Part shown: positions 1 to 9,938 of the stretch, one piece after another
How the letters are laid out: every line of letters begins with the position of its first letter
Numbering within the stretch: the stretch's first letter is position 1
Assembly: GCA_013288895.1 (NCBI GenBank)
Contig: JABDAY010000013.1
Coordinates: 1 to 41,655 of the forward strand
DNA from: Chlamydiota bacterium
GTDB taxonomy: Bacteria; Chlamydiota; Chlamydiia; Chlamydiales; Rhabdochlamydiaceae
DNA: 41,655 nt
Direction of reading: 5' to 3'
Translations under genes and position numbers: made by a program
The notes under the pieces: model-generated
Databases searched by the model: none
Seen by the model: the letters and a program-made list of their open reading frames with translations, nothing else
Told to the model about the DNA's origin: nothing

Positions 1-3000
1 CTCTTAGGCCGAGGTTGCCGTAGCGGTGGTAGGTGATGCTGAAGGAGACCTCGCGTAGGTAGTGGAGGAGCTCGAAACGGCCGTTAGCGAGGACGGGGGC
101 GCAGTCGATGTAGGAGAAAGACTCGGAGGCGGCGATTTGCAGATCGTAAGGGGGAGGGGAAATGAGGCGGATCCGTTTGCAGGCGCCGTCTTTTACCCGG
201 TTCTCAAAGCCGGAATAGTCTTCATCGATAAATGAGAAGGGCCATTCTGGATTGCCTTTGGAACAGCTTATTTCGAGGGGGCAGTTTACGCTCAGGGCTG
301 CTGCGAAGACGCGATAAACGTCTAGGGGGTTGTCTTCTTCCTGGATTCTGAAAACAACTTTTTTGTGTGGTTTGTAATAGAAGAGGTTGTCCTCTCCAAG
401 TATTAGGGAAGGGTCGTGGGGCTTTGAAAAGCGTTTGGCATGGTAGGCATAGCTTTCAATGCTGGCTAGCCACATTCCAAGCTCTTCTGCAGACAAAGAA
501 AGATGTCTTAATAGCTTATTTAATGCATTGATGTTTTCGGGCGCAGTATCTTTTTCATGAGGTAGATCGACTTGTTTTGGATAGGCCATTTGAGAAAGAT
601 AATTGGGTCCGCCTGCTTTTGCTCCCCTTCCAAAGCTGCTGGCTTTTGTTCCGCCAAAGGGCTGTCTTCTCACTATTGCTCCGGTGATTCCTCTATTGAC
701 ATAGCAATTTCCAGCTTCAATATGCTCCATCCAATATTCAATCTCCCTTTCATCCAAAGAATGAATGCCAGCTGTAAGTCCGTAGCGGGTGTCGTTGGCA
801 AGGTTAACTGCATCACTTAAATTTTTCGCGCGCATGATTCCTAAAACGGGGCCAAAGAGCTCTGTTTGGTGCATAAAGCTTCCTTTGCGCACGCCAAGTT
901 TTACACCGGGAGACCAAAGGTTGGGGTTGTGAGGATCTTGCTTAGGTTTGACAAGCCATTCTTCCCCTTTGTGAAGTTCTGTAAGACCGAGAAGGAGAGA
1001 TTCTTTTGAAGGTGCGCGAATAATAGGGGTCACTTTTGAAGAAAGGTCCCAGGGAGTTCCTACTTTTAAACTTAAGACTGCCTCTTTGAGATGCTTTCTA
1101 AAATGTTTGTCATCGTAAACTTCCTCTTCTAAGATAGCCAGGCTAGTTGCGCTGCATTTTTGTCCGGAGTGGCCGAAGGCAGATTGAATCAGATCTTTAA
1201 TAGCCAAATCTCTATCTGCAAGCGCAGTGATAATGAGTGCGTTTTTCCCTCCTGTTTCTGCAGAGAGGTCAAGGCCCGGTCTGAGATGTTGAAAGAGTTT
1301 TGCAGTAGAAGTTGCGCCGGTTAATATCACTTTAGAAATACGTGGATCTTTAATCAGCCTACTTCCTTCAGTTTCATCAATGCAGTTGATGAATTGCAAA
1401 ACTTCTTTGGGAATGCCTGCATCCCATAGGGCATTGACAAGCACCCAGCCTGAAAGAACAGCTTCAGGTGCGGGTTTAAAGATGACGCAGTTGCCGGCGA
1501 CTAAGGCTGCTAAAATTCCTCCGGCGGGAATAGACACAGGGAAATTCCATGGAGGCGTTACGAGAACTGTTCCTTTAGCTGTCCATTGAACATCTTTGCA
1601 AAGCTGCATCTTGAGCATGGTTCTTGCGTAGTATTCAGCAAAGTCGATCGCTTCCGATACCTCGGGATCCCCTTCTAGGATAGTTTTTGCCCCATCAGCC
1701 ATCATTACACCGATAAAATCGCCTCTTCTTTCTCTCATTCTTTGAGCCGCTTTGGAAAGCATTTCAGGTCTCTGGAAATTTTCTCTCCATCCAGCTTCAC
1801 TTGTTTTGGCAACGGTTAGGGCATGGTCGATTTGAGTCCAGTTGGCCATTGAATAATTGTAAAGAACCTCTTTTGGATAAGAGGGATCAAAGCCATGGCC
1901 GCGAGGGGTCGGCTCGTGGATCTCTTTTCCTCCAATAACAAGGGGGATATCTGGGTGTTTTTTGTGATGCCAGGCTGCTGCAATTTGGCCAGCCCATTCC
2001 CTGTTCTGGGGCAATGAAAAATCGGTGTCGGCTTCATTTTCAAAAGGATCTATAAGAGAAAGGGGTTTTTGCTCTTCGAGCCGATTCTGGGTGCGCCTTG
2101 GAACAGAGTCGACCTTTTCAATAAGATCGCACCCTTTCGCAAAAAAATCTGCTTGCTCTTCCCATTCTTTTGAATCAGGGGATAGAGAAAAAAGGTGCTT
2201 TAAGAAATTTTCAGGCCCTGTATTTTCGTCAAAGCGTCTAAAGAGATAGGAAACTGCGGCATGAAAATCCTGTTTTGTTACAACAGGACAATAAAGGAGG
2301 ATTTCACCAACAAGCTTTTGCACAGCTCTTCTAATATGATCTGCCATGCCTTCTAACATTTCAAAGCTAATTTCCCATTCTACTTTATTTTCTCCGCTCA
2401 AAATTAAAGCATGGGCGATATCAAAGAGATTATGGGTCGCAACGCCGATATGTGTTGCCTTGGCATTTTCAGGGATAAACCCGTAAGAAATCATCCGTTT
2501 ATAATTAGCATCTACCTCGAGTTTTGATCCGTAGGGAGCCTGATGCCAGCCTCTGTAGCTTGCCTCTACCTGCTCCATAGCTAGATTGGCACCTTTAACA
2601 ATGCGGATTTTAATGGGAGCTCCCCCATTTTTTATCCGCTGCCTAGCCCAGGAGGTTAGCTCTTGTTGGATAATAAATGAATCGGGGATGTATGCCTGAA
2701 GAACTATACCCGCAGAGAGGGTATGAAACTCTTTTTCATTTAAGACCTTCATGAATATCTCTTTTGTCAAAATAAGATCGCGATACTCTTCCATATCGAG
2801 ATTGACAAACTTATGCCCCCTAGTTCCATCTTTACGTGTATAGAGGTTTTTCATTGCAGCTCTATAGAGTTGTCTCACCCGCTCTGCAATTTGAGAGCAA
2901 GTCTTATCCCATCCTAAAAGATGAATTTGGCTAAAAATAGCAGAAGTTTTGACAGAGACATATTCGATTTCAGGCCTCTCTAAATCACTGAGGTAAGCGT

Positions 3001-3559
3001 TTAGTCTTTTGACCGCTTCATCCTCAGCTAATATCGCCTCGCCAAGATGGTTGAGGTTAACTCTTACCCCCTCTTCTGTTCTTTTTCTAATGTGCTTTAA
3101 AAGGGGTCTTGTTTTGCCGGGGATAATTAGGGAAGCCGTTTCTCTCCGAATGATGATTGAAATGATAGGAATACAAAGCGCAAGAAGTGTTCTTCCCATT
3201 TTTCCAAAGAGATAAAATCCGAGCTTTTTATACCAAGAAAGATATTTAGGAACCCCATATCCTTTCAGTAAAAAAAGGAGCTGATCTGCGATGCGCATTT
3301 TGTTAGAACTTCTAAAGCATTGATCCATCATACTTGTGGTAAATGCCTTTCCTGAAGGATCATGCATCATCCTTGCAAGCTGCTTTTGCAGCTTTTTTTC
3401 TTGTGGAGTTTCGATCATTCGGGCTTCTTTTAAAATACAAAGAGCTAATTCTATCGAGAGTGTTTTTCTCTGTTCAGAAGAAAGAGGGTGCCCTTTTGCC
3501 GACTCCAAAATAGACAAGGCTTGTTTGATATGTGGCGATAAAAGATCTTTCTGGTGCAT
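1..3559 (-). CDS. putA: Bifunctional proline dehydrogenase / glutamate-semialdehyde dehydrogenase (PutA), 3' end off window
   Basis: An open frame reads from the ATG at 3559 to the left edge (about 1186 codons seen, no stop), so only the C-terminal tip is missing. The protein would oxidise proline to glutamate in two steps. There is no ribbon-helix-helix DNA-binding N-terminus. The helical N-terminal part is followed by a FAD-dependent proline dehydrogenase barrel with the RIVKGANL signature (K322) and PYGSKLEVDANY. An aldehyde dehydrogenase domain follows, with ETGGKNA (E768) and SGQKCSA (nucleophile C802), spaced as usual for the family. The last readable residues, SITYHRYGNLGL, match the very end of this family. 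It diverges from the muramidase gene at 3610 with only 50 bp between. Proline as carbon or nitrogen source from a host is the inferred role. Confidence 0.93.
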   Translation of the reverse strand, partial: MHQKDLLSPHIKQALSILESAKGHPLSSEQRKTLSIELALCILKEARMIETPQEKKLQKQLARMMHDPSGKAFTTSMMDQCFRSSNKMRIADQLLFLLKGYGVPKYLSWYKKLGFYLFGKMGRTLLALCIPIISIIIRRETASLIIPGKTRPLLKHIRKRTEEGVRVNLNHLGEAILAEDEAVKRLNAYLSDLERPEIEYVSVKTSAIFSQIHLLGWDKTCSQIAERVRQLYRAAMKNLYTRKDGTRGHKFVNLDMEEYRDLILTKEIFMKVLNEKEFHTLSAGIVLQAYIPDSFIIQQELTSWARQRIKNGGAPIKIRIVKGANLAMEQVEASYRGWHQAPYGSKLEVDANYKRMISYGFIPENAKATHIGVATHNLFDIAHALILSGENKVEWEISFEMLEGMADHIRRAVQKLVGEILLYCPVVTKQDFHAAVSYLFRRFDENTGPENFLKHLFSLSPDSKEWEEQADFFAKGCDLIEKVDSVPRRTQNRLEEQKPLSLIDPFENEADTDFSLPQNREWAGQIAAAWHHKKHPDIPLVIGGKEIHEPTPRGHGFDPSYPKEVLYNYSMANWTQIDHALTVAKTSEAGWRENFQRPEMLSKAAQRMRERRGDFIGVMMADGAKTILEGDPEVSEAIDFAEYYARTMLKMQLCKDVQWTAKGTVLVTPPWNFPVSIPAGGILAALVAGNCVIFKPAPEAVLSGWVLVNALWDAGIPKEVLQFINCIDETEGSRLIKDPRISKVILTGATSTAKLFQHLRPGLDLSAETGGKNALIITALADRDLAIKDLIQSAFGHSGQKCSATSLAILEEEVYDDKHFRKHLKEAVLSLKVGTPWDLSSKVTPIIRAPSKESLLLGLTELHKGEEWLVKPKQDPHNPNLWSPGVKLGVRKGSFMHQTELFGPVLGIMRAKNLSDAVNLANDTRYGLTAGIHSLDEREIEYWMEHIEAGNCYVNRGITGAIVRRQPFGGTKASSFGRGAKAGGPNYLSQMAYPKQVDLPHEKDTAPENINALNKLLRHLSLSAEELGMWLASIESYAYHAKRFSKPHDPSLILGEDNLFYYKPHKKVVFRIQEEDNPLDVYRVFAAALSVNCPLEISCSKGNPEWPFSFIDEDYSGFENRVKDGACKRIRLISPPPYDLQIAASESFSYIDCAPVLANGRFELLHYLREVSFSITYHRYGNLGLR

Positions 3560-3609
3560 AATCTCTTAATAGCATAGCTTCAATAAATGTAAAAAAAATT
3601 CCTTTAACT

Positions 3610-4815
3610 ATGAAAAATATTTTATTTTTTCTCCTTGCTCCCCTACTTTCCTTCGCCGCAATTGATCTGGGCGTGGATAACTTTTTAAAGGAAAACCATT
3701 TTGAAGCGCTAAAAGGGAAAAAAATTGGCCTGATCACAAATCAGACAGGTGTTGATAAAAACCTTAATACAACCCTTTCCCGGTTAAAGGGGAAAAAATT
3801 AGACCTTGTCGCCCTATTTGCTCCCGAACATGGATTTAACGGACTTGCTTATGCAGCAGAAAAGATTGAACAGGAAAAAGAGAGTAGCGGCATTCCCATT
3901 CACAGTCTTCACGGGAAAACTAGGCGGCCGTCGGAAGATATGTTAAAGGGGATAGATGTGCTGATTTACGACATCCAAGATATCGGGGTCCGCTCCTACA
4001 CATATGCGACGACCCTTTTCTATGCGATGGAAGAAGCTGCAAAAAGGGGGATTGAAGTCATTGTTTTGGATCGGCCCAATCCTATCAATGGAATATTAGT
4101 CGATGGTCCTATGTTAGAGGAAAAATGGCGTTCCTTTATAGGATACATCAATATCCCTTATTGCCATGGAATGACAATAGGAGAAATGGCCCTCTTTTTT
4201 AATGAAGAATATAAAGTGGGATGTAAGCTCAAAGTTGTAACTATGACAGGCTGGAAAAGGGAGATGAGTTTTAAGGACACCGGCCTTTATTGGGTCCCTC
4301 CTAGTCCTCAAATTCCTGAGGCAGACACCCCTCTTTATTATGCCTCTACCGGCCTTTTGGGAGAGCTGAGCTCGGTAAGTATTGGGGTGGGGTATACCCT
4401 CCCTTTTAAAGTTGTGGGCGCTCCCTGGATCAAGGCAAAAGATTTTGCCTCTAAACTTAACGCTCAAAAACTGCCCGGGGTTCATTTTATCCCGTTTTAT
4501 TTTCGTCCTTTCTTTGGACTGCATAAGGGGGATGACTGCGAGGGGGTGATGGTCATGCTGACCAATGCACAGACGTACAAACCCGTGTCTGTGCAGTATC
4601 TCATCATTGGGATGTTAAAATCCCTTTACCCCAAAAAAATGGATGTCAAAACCATAAGTGCAAATTCAAAAAATCTATTCTGCAAGGCCAATGGCAATGA
4701 AAAAATCTTTTCAGTTTTAGAGCAGGAAAAGTATGCCGCCTGGAAAATGATCGAAATGCACAAAGAAGAGCGGGAAGCCTTTCTAACCAAACGCCAAAAA
4801 TATCTTTTATATTAG
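3610..4815 (+). CDS. namZ: NamZ-type exo-beta-N-acetylmuramidase (DUF1343 family)
   Basis: 401 aa with an N-terminal hydrophobic signal peptide (residues 1-17), so probably periplasmic. Hallmarks of the DUF1343/NamZ family are present: GLITNQTG (40-47), LFAPEHGF (69-76), YDIQDIGVRSYTY (120-132) and DRPNPING (154-161). Characterised members remove terminal N-acetylmuramic acid from peptidoglycan fragments. In a member of the Chlamydiae, whose peptidoglycan is scarce and ring-like, this points to wall turnover or recycling. The start ATG has only a weak ribosome binding site. It is monocistronic, diverges from putA and is followed by a large hairpin at 4852-4980. Confidence 0.85.
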   Translation: MKNILFFLLAPLLSFAAIDLGVDNFLKENHFEALKGKKIGLITNQTGVDKNLNTTLSRLKGKKLDLVALFAPEHGFNGLAYAAEKIEQEKESSGIPIHSLHGKTRRPSEDMLKGIDVLIYDIQDIGVRSYTYATTLFYAMEEAAKRGIEVIVLDRPNPINGILVDGPMLEEKWRSFIGYINIPYCHGMTIGEMALFFNEEYKVGCKLKVVTMTGWKREMSFKDTGLYWVPPSPQIPEADTPLYYASTGLLGELSSVSIGVGYTLPFKVVGAPWIKAKDFASKLNAQKLPGVHFIPFYFRPFFGLHKGDDCEGVMVMLTNAQTYKPVSVQYLIIGMLKSLYPKKMDVKTISANSKNLFCKANGNEKIFSVLEQEKYAAWKMIEMHKEEREAFLTKRQKYLLY

Positions 4816-4851
4816 TCATTCTCGATGAATTAATTAAAAATAAATTCTTTT

Positions 4852-4980
4852 TCTCTGCGTCCTCTGCGGCTTAGTCTTCACTCTGCGCTGATGGAGTTCG
4901 GTATTCAGCCAACAAGTAGGGGACTGAATGCTGAATTTCATCAGCGCAGAGTGAAGACTGAGCCGCAGAGGACGCAGAGA
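4852..4980. repeat. 129-bp palindrome with 42-bp arms
   Basis: Left arm 4852-4893 and right arm 4939-4980 are reverse complements over 42 positions with one mismatch. The arms contain CTCTGCGTCCTCTGCGGCT. The 45-nt centre carries a further inner stem (ATTCAGC 4903-4909 with GCTGAAT 4930-4936), and the AT-rich flanks are also roughly complementary. It lies 36 nt after the namZ stop and ahead of the groE promoter region. It may serve as a terminator, but arm length and perfection suggest a dispersed repeat. Confidence 0.85.
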
Positions 4981-5062
4981 CGGAAAATTATTTTTTAATT
5001 TTCCTCTCTTAAATTTCGAATTATGTTGTGTATGCTGGGGTATAATTTATCTAGACTCTGCC

Positions 5063-5091
5063 TTGCAGTTATTAGGCTGGCGTGTTATGCT
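5063..5091 (+). promoter_or_regulatory. Candidate sigma70-type promoter for groES-groEL
   Basis: TTGCAG at 5063-5068 and TATGCT at 5086-5091 are separated by 17 bp and end 27 nt before the groES ATG. A second possible -10 (TATAAT) is at 5041-5046, with a poor -35. I see no clear CIRCE inverted repeat (TTAGCACTC-N9-GAGTGCTAA), so HrcA control is not supported here. Confidence 0.4.
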
Positions 5092-5118
5092 GTATACACA
5101 CAAAAACAGGAGTTTTCT

Positions 5119-7069
<1,951 letters not shown>

Positions 7070-7088
7070 AAAAGAGGGGGAAGAGGGG

Positions 7089-7105
7089 GATCGGACACGA
7101 GAGAG
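7089..7105. repeat. Possible degenerate remnant of the GGGCAC palindrome family
   Basis: GATCGGACACGAGAGAG resembles the start and end of the arms at 11113 and 17470 (GATCGGGCACG...CACGAAAGAG) with the internal hexamers missing: 15 of 17 bases agree with the collapsed arm. It lies in the groEL 3' flank, a location like the intact copies. It is short, so chance similarity is possible. Confidence 0.25.
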
Positions 7106-7117
7106 GGGACGGCTTAC

Positions 7118-7669
7118 CTAAGAGAACGAGGGTCTTATCGAGCCTAATTTTTCTTGTGAACCTGGAGGTATTATAAGCTTTGTAAAAGGTTTTCCTCTTA
7201 AGTAAATACCTTCTTTGCCTAGGGTGGTCGCATAAAGAATTAAGGCTTTCACAGCTTCTGCTTGATGTTCTATTTCAGAAGGAATAACTTCGTATGTCAA
7301 ATTTGCAACACCGGCTTCCTCAGTTTTTGACAATGCGCAATACCCAACAAAACGATTGGTTTCCCGTGTATATATGGCAAACCCGCTAAACTGGCCCATT
7401 CTCCACTCCTTGAACCAGGTTGCAACTTTTTTACCTGTTTCATCCTCGAGAATCGGCCTGAGGTCGTGAAGATATTTTTCTGTATTAGAAACGGCTTCCA
7501 ATCGGAGGTTTTTTGTTAAAATTACCGGCCAATAATATTGGGAGTCGCAACCAATAGTATATTTGGGGTTTGATCCTAACGGTTTTTCCCACGAAGCTGC
7601 CTTAAGATAACGGACGGAATTATCGGCAACATTATAAATGAATCTTATATCAGAACAGATGTGCGCCAT
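7118..7669 (-). CDS. GNAT-family N-acetyltransferase-like protein
   Basis: 183 aa. The central pattern (RFVGYCALSK, then NLTYEVIPSEIEHQAEAVKALILYA) follows the beta4-beta5-alpha layout of RimJ/RimL-type GNAT acetyltransferases, which move an acetyl group from acetyl-CoA to an amine. The usual glycine-rich pyrophosphate loop is poorly kept (SEIEHQAEA), so activity is uncertain and the substrate is unknown. An AAGG ribosome binding site precedes the ATG at 7669. It is the last gene of a three-gene minus-strand cluster behind an Inc-like gene, 19 nt after its neighbour, so a host-directed or surface-related role is possible but inferred. Confidence 0.6.
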   Translation of the reverse strand: MAHICSDIRFIYNVADNSVRYLKAASWEKPLGSNPKYTIGCDSQYYWPVILTKNLRLEAVSNTEKYLHDLRPILEDETGKKVATWFKEWRMGQFSGFAIYTRETNRFVGYCALSKTEEAGVANLTYEVIPSEIEHQAEAVKALILYATTLGKEGIYLRGKPFTKLIIPPGSQEKLGSIRPSFS

Positions 7670-7688
7670 ATGTTACCTTTGTCTGTGA

Positions 7689-8462
7689 TTAATCTTGTTT
7701 TTGTTTGGGCTGAAGTAGGGGCTTTTGCGCGTGGGAGTTATTTTCGAGTTGGTTGAGCCTTTTTTGCTCGGAGCGGTAGGATTCATAAGCTTTGCGGATT
7801 TCAATTACTTCCTCTATGGTAACTATGCTGTGGCATGCAAGTGCTCGAAGTTTGTCGTTATGCAACTTACAGAGAGCCACCGGATCGTGGCGCTGCGGAA
7901 TTTGGTCAAACTTGGCTTTTAGCACAGACCAGGTCATTGGAGAATTCCCCCCTAGTAAAGACCAGACGCTCCATAAGCTTACAATCTCGTTAAAGGTTCC
8001 AGGGAATGCTTTGAGTGCTAAATCATCAGCGGAAATAATGGATATTGCATATTGAACTCCTCTGATGGTCATTAAGTGTTGTTTTGTAAGAACCTCGATG
8101 GAGCCGTGTTTGTTTATCAGGGCTTCATATCTCATGTTGCGGCTTTCTTCGTGAAATTTGATCAGCTGAGCAGGATCATCGTATTTATCATCATATGTGC
8201 CTTTACCTTGTGCGTACATAAGCAACTCAATGCTAAGACCATTGACAATGAAACGGGTTACAAAAGGAAGAAGAGGCCGCGCAGCAGCAGCAGCTCCCAT
8301 AAAGAGAAGAGCCGTTCCCCGTGCACACCATTGTTTTACCTTTGCAGAGGTTGTACCAAAGCAGTTCCGTTGTTCTAGGGGAATAGGAATATTGCCATGG
8401 GGATATCTTGCAATTAATGTCTGTACGTCTGCTCCCATACCCACTTTAGCTTTCTCCCTCAC
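7689..8462 (-). CDS. Hypothetical protein with a hydrophobic segment
   Basis: 257 aa if started at 8462, which overlaps the preceding gene's stop by 17 nt; an in-frame ATG at 8438 (residue 9) would avoid the overlap. I do not recognise the family. Residues about 48-82 are Ala/Leu/Phe-rich (TALLFMGAAAAARPLLPFV) and may form a membrane or amphipathic segment. The rest is polar and helical, ending in a charged Gln/Lys-rich tail. It sits between an Inc-like protein and a GNAT protein in what looks like one operon, so a lineage-specific secreted or inclusion-associated protein is a reasonable guess. Confidence 0.6.
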   Translation of the reverse strand: MREKAKVGMGADVQTLIARYPHGNIPIPLEQRNCFGTTSAKVKQWCARGTALLFMGAAAAARPLLPFVTRFIVNGLSIELLMYAQGKGTYDDKYDDPAQLIKFHEESRNMRYEALINKHGSIEVLTKQHLMTIRGVQYAISIISADDLALKAFPGTFNEIVSLWSVWSLLGGNSPMTWSVLKAKFDQIPQRHDPVALCKLHNDKLRALACHSIVTIEEVIEIRKAYESYRSEQKRLNQLENNSHAQKPLLQPKQKQD

Positions 8463-9663
8463 TCTGTTCTAAATCAGAGCCGACCGGAACCACTGCAGGA
8501 TGAAGAATGGCTTCAGGAGAGGGAGGGGAGTTCTCTTCATCGGCTTCAGAGCCAGGAGAGTAGGAAGCTTCCAATTGATTATAAAGGCCGCTTACTTGGG
8601 CAGTCTCTGTTCGAGTAGAAGCCCAAAGCGGTGCATCATTCTGTCGAAGATGGGTGTCTTCTTGGCTTTCTACTGCAAGGCGGAAGGAAGGGCGAGACTC
8701 TCTAAAAGTACTTGGCTTTGCAGAAGCAACTTGAGATTGTAGCATCTTGTTTTCTTTAAGTAGTTCAGCATGCTCAGTATGTAATCCGTCAACCTCGTCT
8801 TGAAGAGCGGCAACCTGTATTCGACCAGAACGGGATGAAACAATCGCCTTTTCTAATTGCTCCCTTGACCATACTACTCTGCCGCCTTGATCATCAACAG
8901 CCGGGGTCCCGTCCTCATCACTACTCACGCACACCATATAACGAGCTGTAACTTCTTCTTTTGTTAAAAGGGTTGGCTCACCAGCTTCATTTAACCCTAC
9001 AAATACACAAGCAGCGGCAACAGCAAGCATGTCTTGCCTGGTGGTGGAACATGCTTGTAGAAGGGCATCACGTTCTTCAGTAAGCTCACGCCGTTCTTGC
9101 TCGTGTGCTGAAAGCTGCGCGAGAACAGAATTATTAAGAGTTGTAAGCTTATCACATTTAGCGACGGTATCAAGCAGTTGCCGCTGAAGCTCGGATTGTA
9201 TTTGGATACGAGCATTATACCTGCTAGCAGTACTGTGCTGAAGTCGCACAAGTTCGGAATGTTGTTGGCAAAGCGCGGAATTGTTTTGGCGAAGCTGGGA
9301 ATGTTTCTGGTTAAGAGCAGCATACTTTTCATTTTCTTTGTTTTGGGTCTTATGATGTTTAACTACCAAGGCTAAACAAACTAAACCAATAGTTGTAAAT
9401 ACTGCAGCGCCGAGTGTTGTACTTAAAAAGAGAGCATTATTACTTATATAATGTACGGACCCCATGTTGGGTAGGACGCCTGCTAGTGCGAGCCCGAGCA
9501 CTGTCGCGCCGCCTATGGCTAAAAGTGCTAAAAGGGTGATTTTTGCTGTAGGGCACTTATTTGGATTTGAGTCTTGAATATGATTAGCTGGTGGCGCAGC
9601 CGCAGCGCTCCTTGCTGCTTCTATGGAAGAGGATGTATTACTTAAACTTGGTGCATGTGACAT
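8446..9663 (-). CDS. IncA-like inclusion membrane protein (bilobed hydrophobic domain plus coiled coil)
   Basis: 405 aa. A polar Ser/Ala-rich N-terminus (1-40) precedes two long hydrophobic helices (about 42-64 and 77-101) separated by a 12-residue loop. This is the bilobed signature of chlamydial Inc proteins, which type III secretion places in the inclusion membrane. A long heptad-rich, Gln/Glu/Leu-rich coiled coil follows (about 105-215), then a short folded stretch with EEVTARYMVCVSSDEDG, a second coil (about 265-310) and an acidic tail. There is no classical signal peptide, as expected for a type III substrate. It heads the minus-strand cluster 9663-7118. SNARE-like activity, as in IncA, is possible but not shown. 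Confidence 0.75.
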   Translation of the reverse strand: MSHAPSLSNTSSSIEAARSAAAAPPANHIQDSNPNKCPTAKITLLALLAIGGATVLGLALAGVLPNMGSVHYISNNALFLSTTLGAAVFTTIGLVCLALVVKHHKTQNKENEKYAALNQKHSQLRQNNSALCQQHSELVRLQHSTASRYNARIQIQSELQRQLLDTVAKCDKLTTLNNSVLAQLSAHEQERRELTEERDALLQACSTTRQDMLAVAAACVFVGLNEAGEPTLLTKEEVTARYMVCVSSDEDGTPAVDDQGGRVVWSREQLEKAIVSSRSGRIQVAALQDEVDGLHTEHAELLKENKMLQSQVASAKPSTFRESRPSFRLAVESQEDTHLRQNDAPLWASTRTETAQVSGLYNQLEASYSPGSEADEENSPPSPEAILHPAVVPVGSDLEQSEGES

Positions 9664-9822
9664 ATTTGTTCCTATCCTTTGTTAGGTATATTTTATAGCA
9701 CTAGTTTATCTGAAAGAGCTATATAATTAAACATTATAATATTTTATATATCGATAATGCAAATTAAAATTTGACTTTATAATAGATCTCTTGTGTCCAT
9801 TTTCGCGGTGTCCATTTTATTC

Positions 9823-9852
9823 TTGATAATAAAGGCGGTATTGACCTATTAT
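9823..9852 (+). promoter_or_regulatory. Candidate promoter of tRNA-Arg and downstream genes
   Basis: TTGATA (9823-9828) and TATTAT (9847-9852) are 18 bp apart and lie 12 bp before the mature tRNA 5' end. An 11-bp direct repeat (GTGTCCATTTT) occurs just upstream at about 9792 and 9808. Confidence 0.45.
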
Positions 9853-9864
9853 AGAAGCTCTTGT

Positions 9865-9938
9865 GCACCGGTAGCTCAACTGGATAGAGTACCCGGCTAC
9901 GAACCGGGCGGTTAGAGGTTCAAGTCCTCTCCGGTGCA
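9865..9938 (+). tRNA. tRNA-Arg (anticodon ACG)
   Basis: 74 nt. The acceptor stem GCACCGG (9865-9871) pairs with CCGGTGC (9931-9937), with discriminator A at 9938. The anticodon arm CCCGG-CTACGAA-CCGGG gives anticodon ACG. The T arm carries GTTCAAGTC within AGAGG...CCTCT. CCA is not encoded, so it must be added after transcription; a CCA/poly(A) nucleotidyltransferase gene is at 23330-24523. The next base after the discriminator is the A of the ATG of the following gene. Confidence 0.97.

Noticed and set aside
4114-4524. 136-codon minus-strand frame inside namZ
   Set aside because: It is antisense to conserved motifs of the muramidase gene and has no recognisable features.
5023-5118. N-terminal extension of GroES
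   Set aside because: It covers the promoter region and has no family similarity; a ribosome binding site precedes 5119.
5000-5118. CIRCE heat-shock operator upstream of groES
   Set aside because: No TTAGCACTC/GAGTGCTAA inverted repeat with a 9-nt gap was found; the best partial matches are weak.
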